DNA of 6,340 bases from the NCBI GenBank assembly GCA_039029915.1, contig JBCCFD010000456.1:1-6340 (forward strand), in the 5' to 3' direction. How positions within the stretch are numbered: the first letter of the stretch is position 1; each line of letters begins with the position of its first letter. Shown one piece after another: positions 5,344-6,340 of the stretch. The notes beneath the pieces are model-generated. The model did no database searches. It saw only the letters and a list, made by a program, of their open reading frames with translations, and was not told the origin of the DNA. Position numbers and translations under genes: made by a program. This stretch comes from QQUD01 sp039029915. Its GTDB lineage: Bacteria; Chloroflexota; Anaerolineae; Promineifilales; Promineifilaceae.

Positions 5344-6340
5344 AGGTCGCGTCATGATTGGCAAAAAGAGCTCTGCCGTCACTTCTGGCGGGTACCAGTT
5401 TGAACGAAGAACATTGCCAGATTTATCGACGATTTGGATAAAGTATTGGCCGCTGTTTTGGGGACAGGTGCCGTGCCAGCGATTGTTGTACTGGTGAAAA
5501 ACGGCCGTTTTCCAGCCGCCTACCATATCGTCACACACCGCAATAATCTGATCAATTCCGTGATTATCAGAGGCAGATAGCCCGATTTGAATGGTCTGAT
5601 TTTCGACTTTGCTAACCAAATTGCTCATCGTTGGAGGGATGGTATCTGAACTATCGCTATAAGTCACCTCTAGGGTTAAATCGGTGAAGAGGCGCTGCTG
5701 TTGAGTCAAAAGATTAAATTGACCCAGTACAAGATTGAGATTGGTCAGGTGGGCAACTAAGCCGTCAAATTGGGCTAATTCATACGGCCAATGGCGATCC
5801 CAATTTGCAAAGATTGGTTCAGATTCAGCAAACTGGTGCGCACTCCCCAACTCCATGGCCCACGATTGGGCAATCACAGGGTTAAAGTTTTCATAAATGT
5901 TGTAACTGGCTGAGCGAAGGATAATGCCGCGAGCCGTTTCTTGGTTTATCGTGTATGGAATCTCCGTTTGGAAATAGGGTTGCACCGGTGTGCCTTCTTG
6001 AGCGATTGTTGCTCCGTCGTACGCAAAGTAAGTGCCAAGCTCAGTTTGTCCAAATGTTGTTTGGAGATTGTCGAATTGATAAGTAACGGCCGTTCCATCA
6101 AAAGTGGCCTCTGTCTGCATCAGAGTAAATCCGTTTGGCACAGTTGATTGCACATTGGCGGCGTTGGGCGTCTCGATTTGCAGCATGGGGAAGCCATAAA
6201 GCGTCATGGGGATTAAAATCTTTTCGTCCGTGTAATCAACCCAGTTGGCCCGAGTAGAAAAATATTGCTGCTTGGCATGCACTAAAGCATAACCCAACGT
6301 TTGTCGCTCCCCTCGAATGAGCTGTTGGGTTAACGCTAAC
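5341..6340 (-). CDS. C-terminal part of a C25/gingipain-like secreted protein (5' end outside window)
   Basis: The frame stays open to the window edge, so only the last 332 residues are visible. The TTG at 6295-6297 is an internal Leu, not a start. The visible N-terminal end (LGYALVHAKQQY, then DEKILIPMTLYGFPML) resembles the closing part of peptidase C25 (gingipain-like) domains in Chloroflexota, where an AK-rich helix precedes an LYG-P motif. The catalytic His and Cys would lie upstream of the window, so activity cannot be judged. A beta-rich region follows, then from IPPTMSNL (around 5640) an Ig-like module with SASDNHGIDQI, two cysteines that could form a disulfide, and YFIQIVDKSGNV, typical of extracellular adhesive domains. 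It ends in the tail ELFLPIMTRP. An extracytoplasmic location is inferred; no signal peptide is in view. It is the upstream partner of the TPR-CHAT gene. The C25 assignment is from recalled family pattern and is the least certain part. Confidence 0.65.
   Translation of the reverse strand, partial: LALTQQLIRGERQTLGYALVHAKQQYFSTRANWVDYTDEKILIPMTLYGFPMLQIETPNAANVQSTVPNGFTLMQTEATFDGTAVTYQFDNLQTTFGQTELGTYFAYDGATIAQEGTPVQPYFQTEIPYTINQETARGIILRSASYNIYENFNPVIAQSWAMELGSAHQFAESEPIFANWDRHWPYELAQFDGLVAHLTNLNLVLGQFNLLTQQQRLFTDLTLEVTYSDSSDTIPPTMSNLVSKVENQTIQIGLSASDNHGIDQIIAVCDDMVGGWKTAVFHQYNNRWHGTCPQNSGQYFIQIVDKSGNVLRSNWYPPEVTAELFLPIMTRP

Noticed and set aside
6295..6297. TTG as start codon of the right-hand minus-strand gene
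   Set aside because: The frame continues upstream without a stop to the window edge (another 14 codons), and the sequence begins in the middle of a conserved-looking domain.

Overview
The window holds one housekeeping gene, gyrB (+ strand, 349-2286). It converges on a minus-strand pair: a 953-residue TPR-CHAT protease-like protein (2478-5339) and, directly upstream of that, the 3' part of a large, probably secreted protein (5341 to beyond 6340). No tRNA, rRNA, CRISPR array or transposase is visible. The organism is most likely a Chloroflexota bacterium of the Anaerolineae/Ardenticatenia kind. This is an inference from the style of GyrB, from the truncated protein (it reads like the C-terminal half of the C25/gingipain-like proteins that, as I recall, Chloroflexota encode in large families, and it ends in a hydrophobic-Leu-Pro tail), and from heptanucleotide-repeat intergenic DNA. 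Cyanobacteria share some of these traits and remain the main alternative.

Region by region. Positions 1-348 contain no gene. They hold an imperfect hairpin (91-120), a short heptad tandem repeat (114-141), a perfect extended -10 promoter (TGGTATAAT, 179-187), a leader of about 155 nt with several inverted repeats (212-332), and a good Shine-Dalgarno (338-342). gyrB follows, intact and full length with all key catalytic residues. A 15-bp hairpin with a short T-run starts 13 nt after its stop and is a likely terminator. The rest of the 191-bp convergent gap holds another heptad-repeat patch (2373-2393) and nothing else I can name.

The minus-strand pair is read right to left. The upstream protein ends with TAA and the TPR-CHAT gene starts one base later (TAA-G-ATG), so the two are almost certainly co-transcribed and probably translationally coupled. 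The TPR-CHAT protein looks cytoplasmic, has about 11 TPR-like repeats, a helical linker and a C-terminal CHAT domain with an intact His818/Cys861 pair. Its partner looks extracytoplasmic. If the partner is C25-like, both products belong to the caspase/gingipain clan (clan CD) of cysteine peptidases.

The most striking signal not explained by the genes is the octamer palindrome ACGGCCGT, present 12 times in 6.3 kb where about 0.1 copy would be expected in random sequence. Ten copies lie in the two minus-strand genes, eight of them read in the same frame as Thr-Ala-Val. It behaves like a highly iterated palindrome analogous to cyanobacterial HIP1, but with a different sequence.
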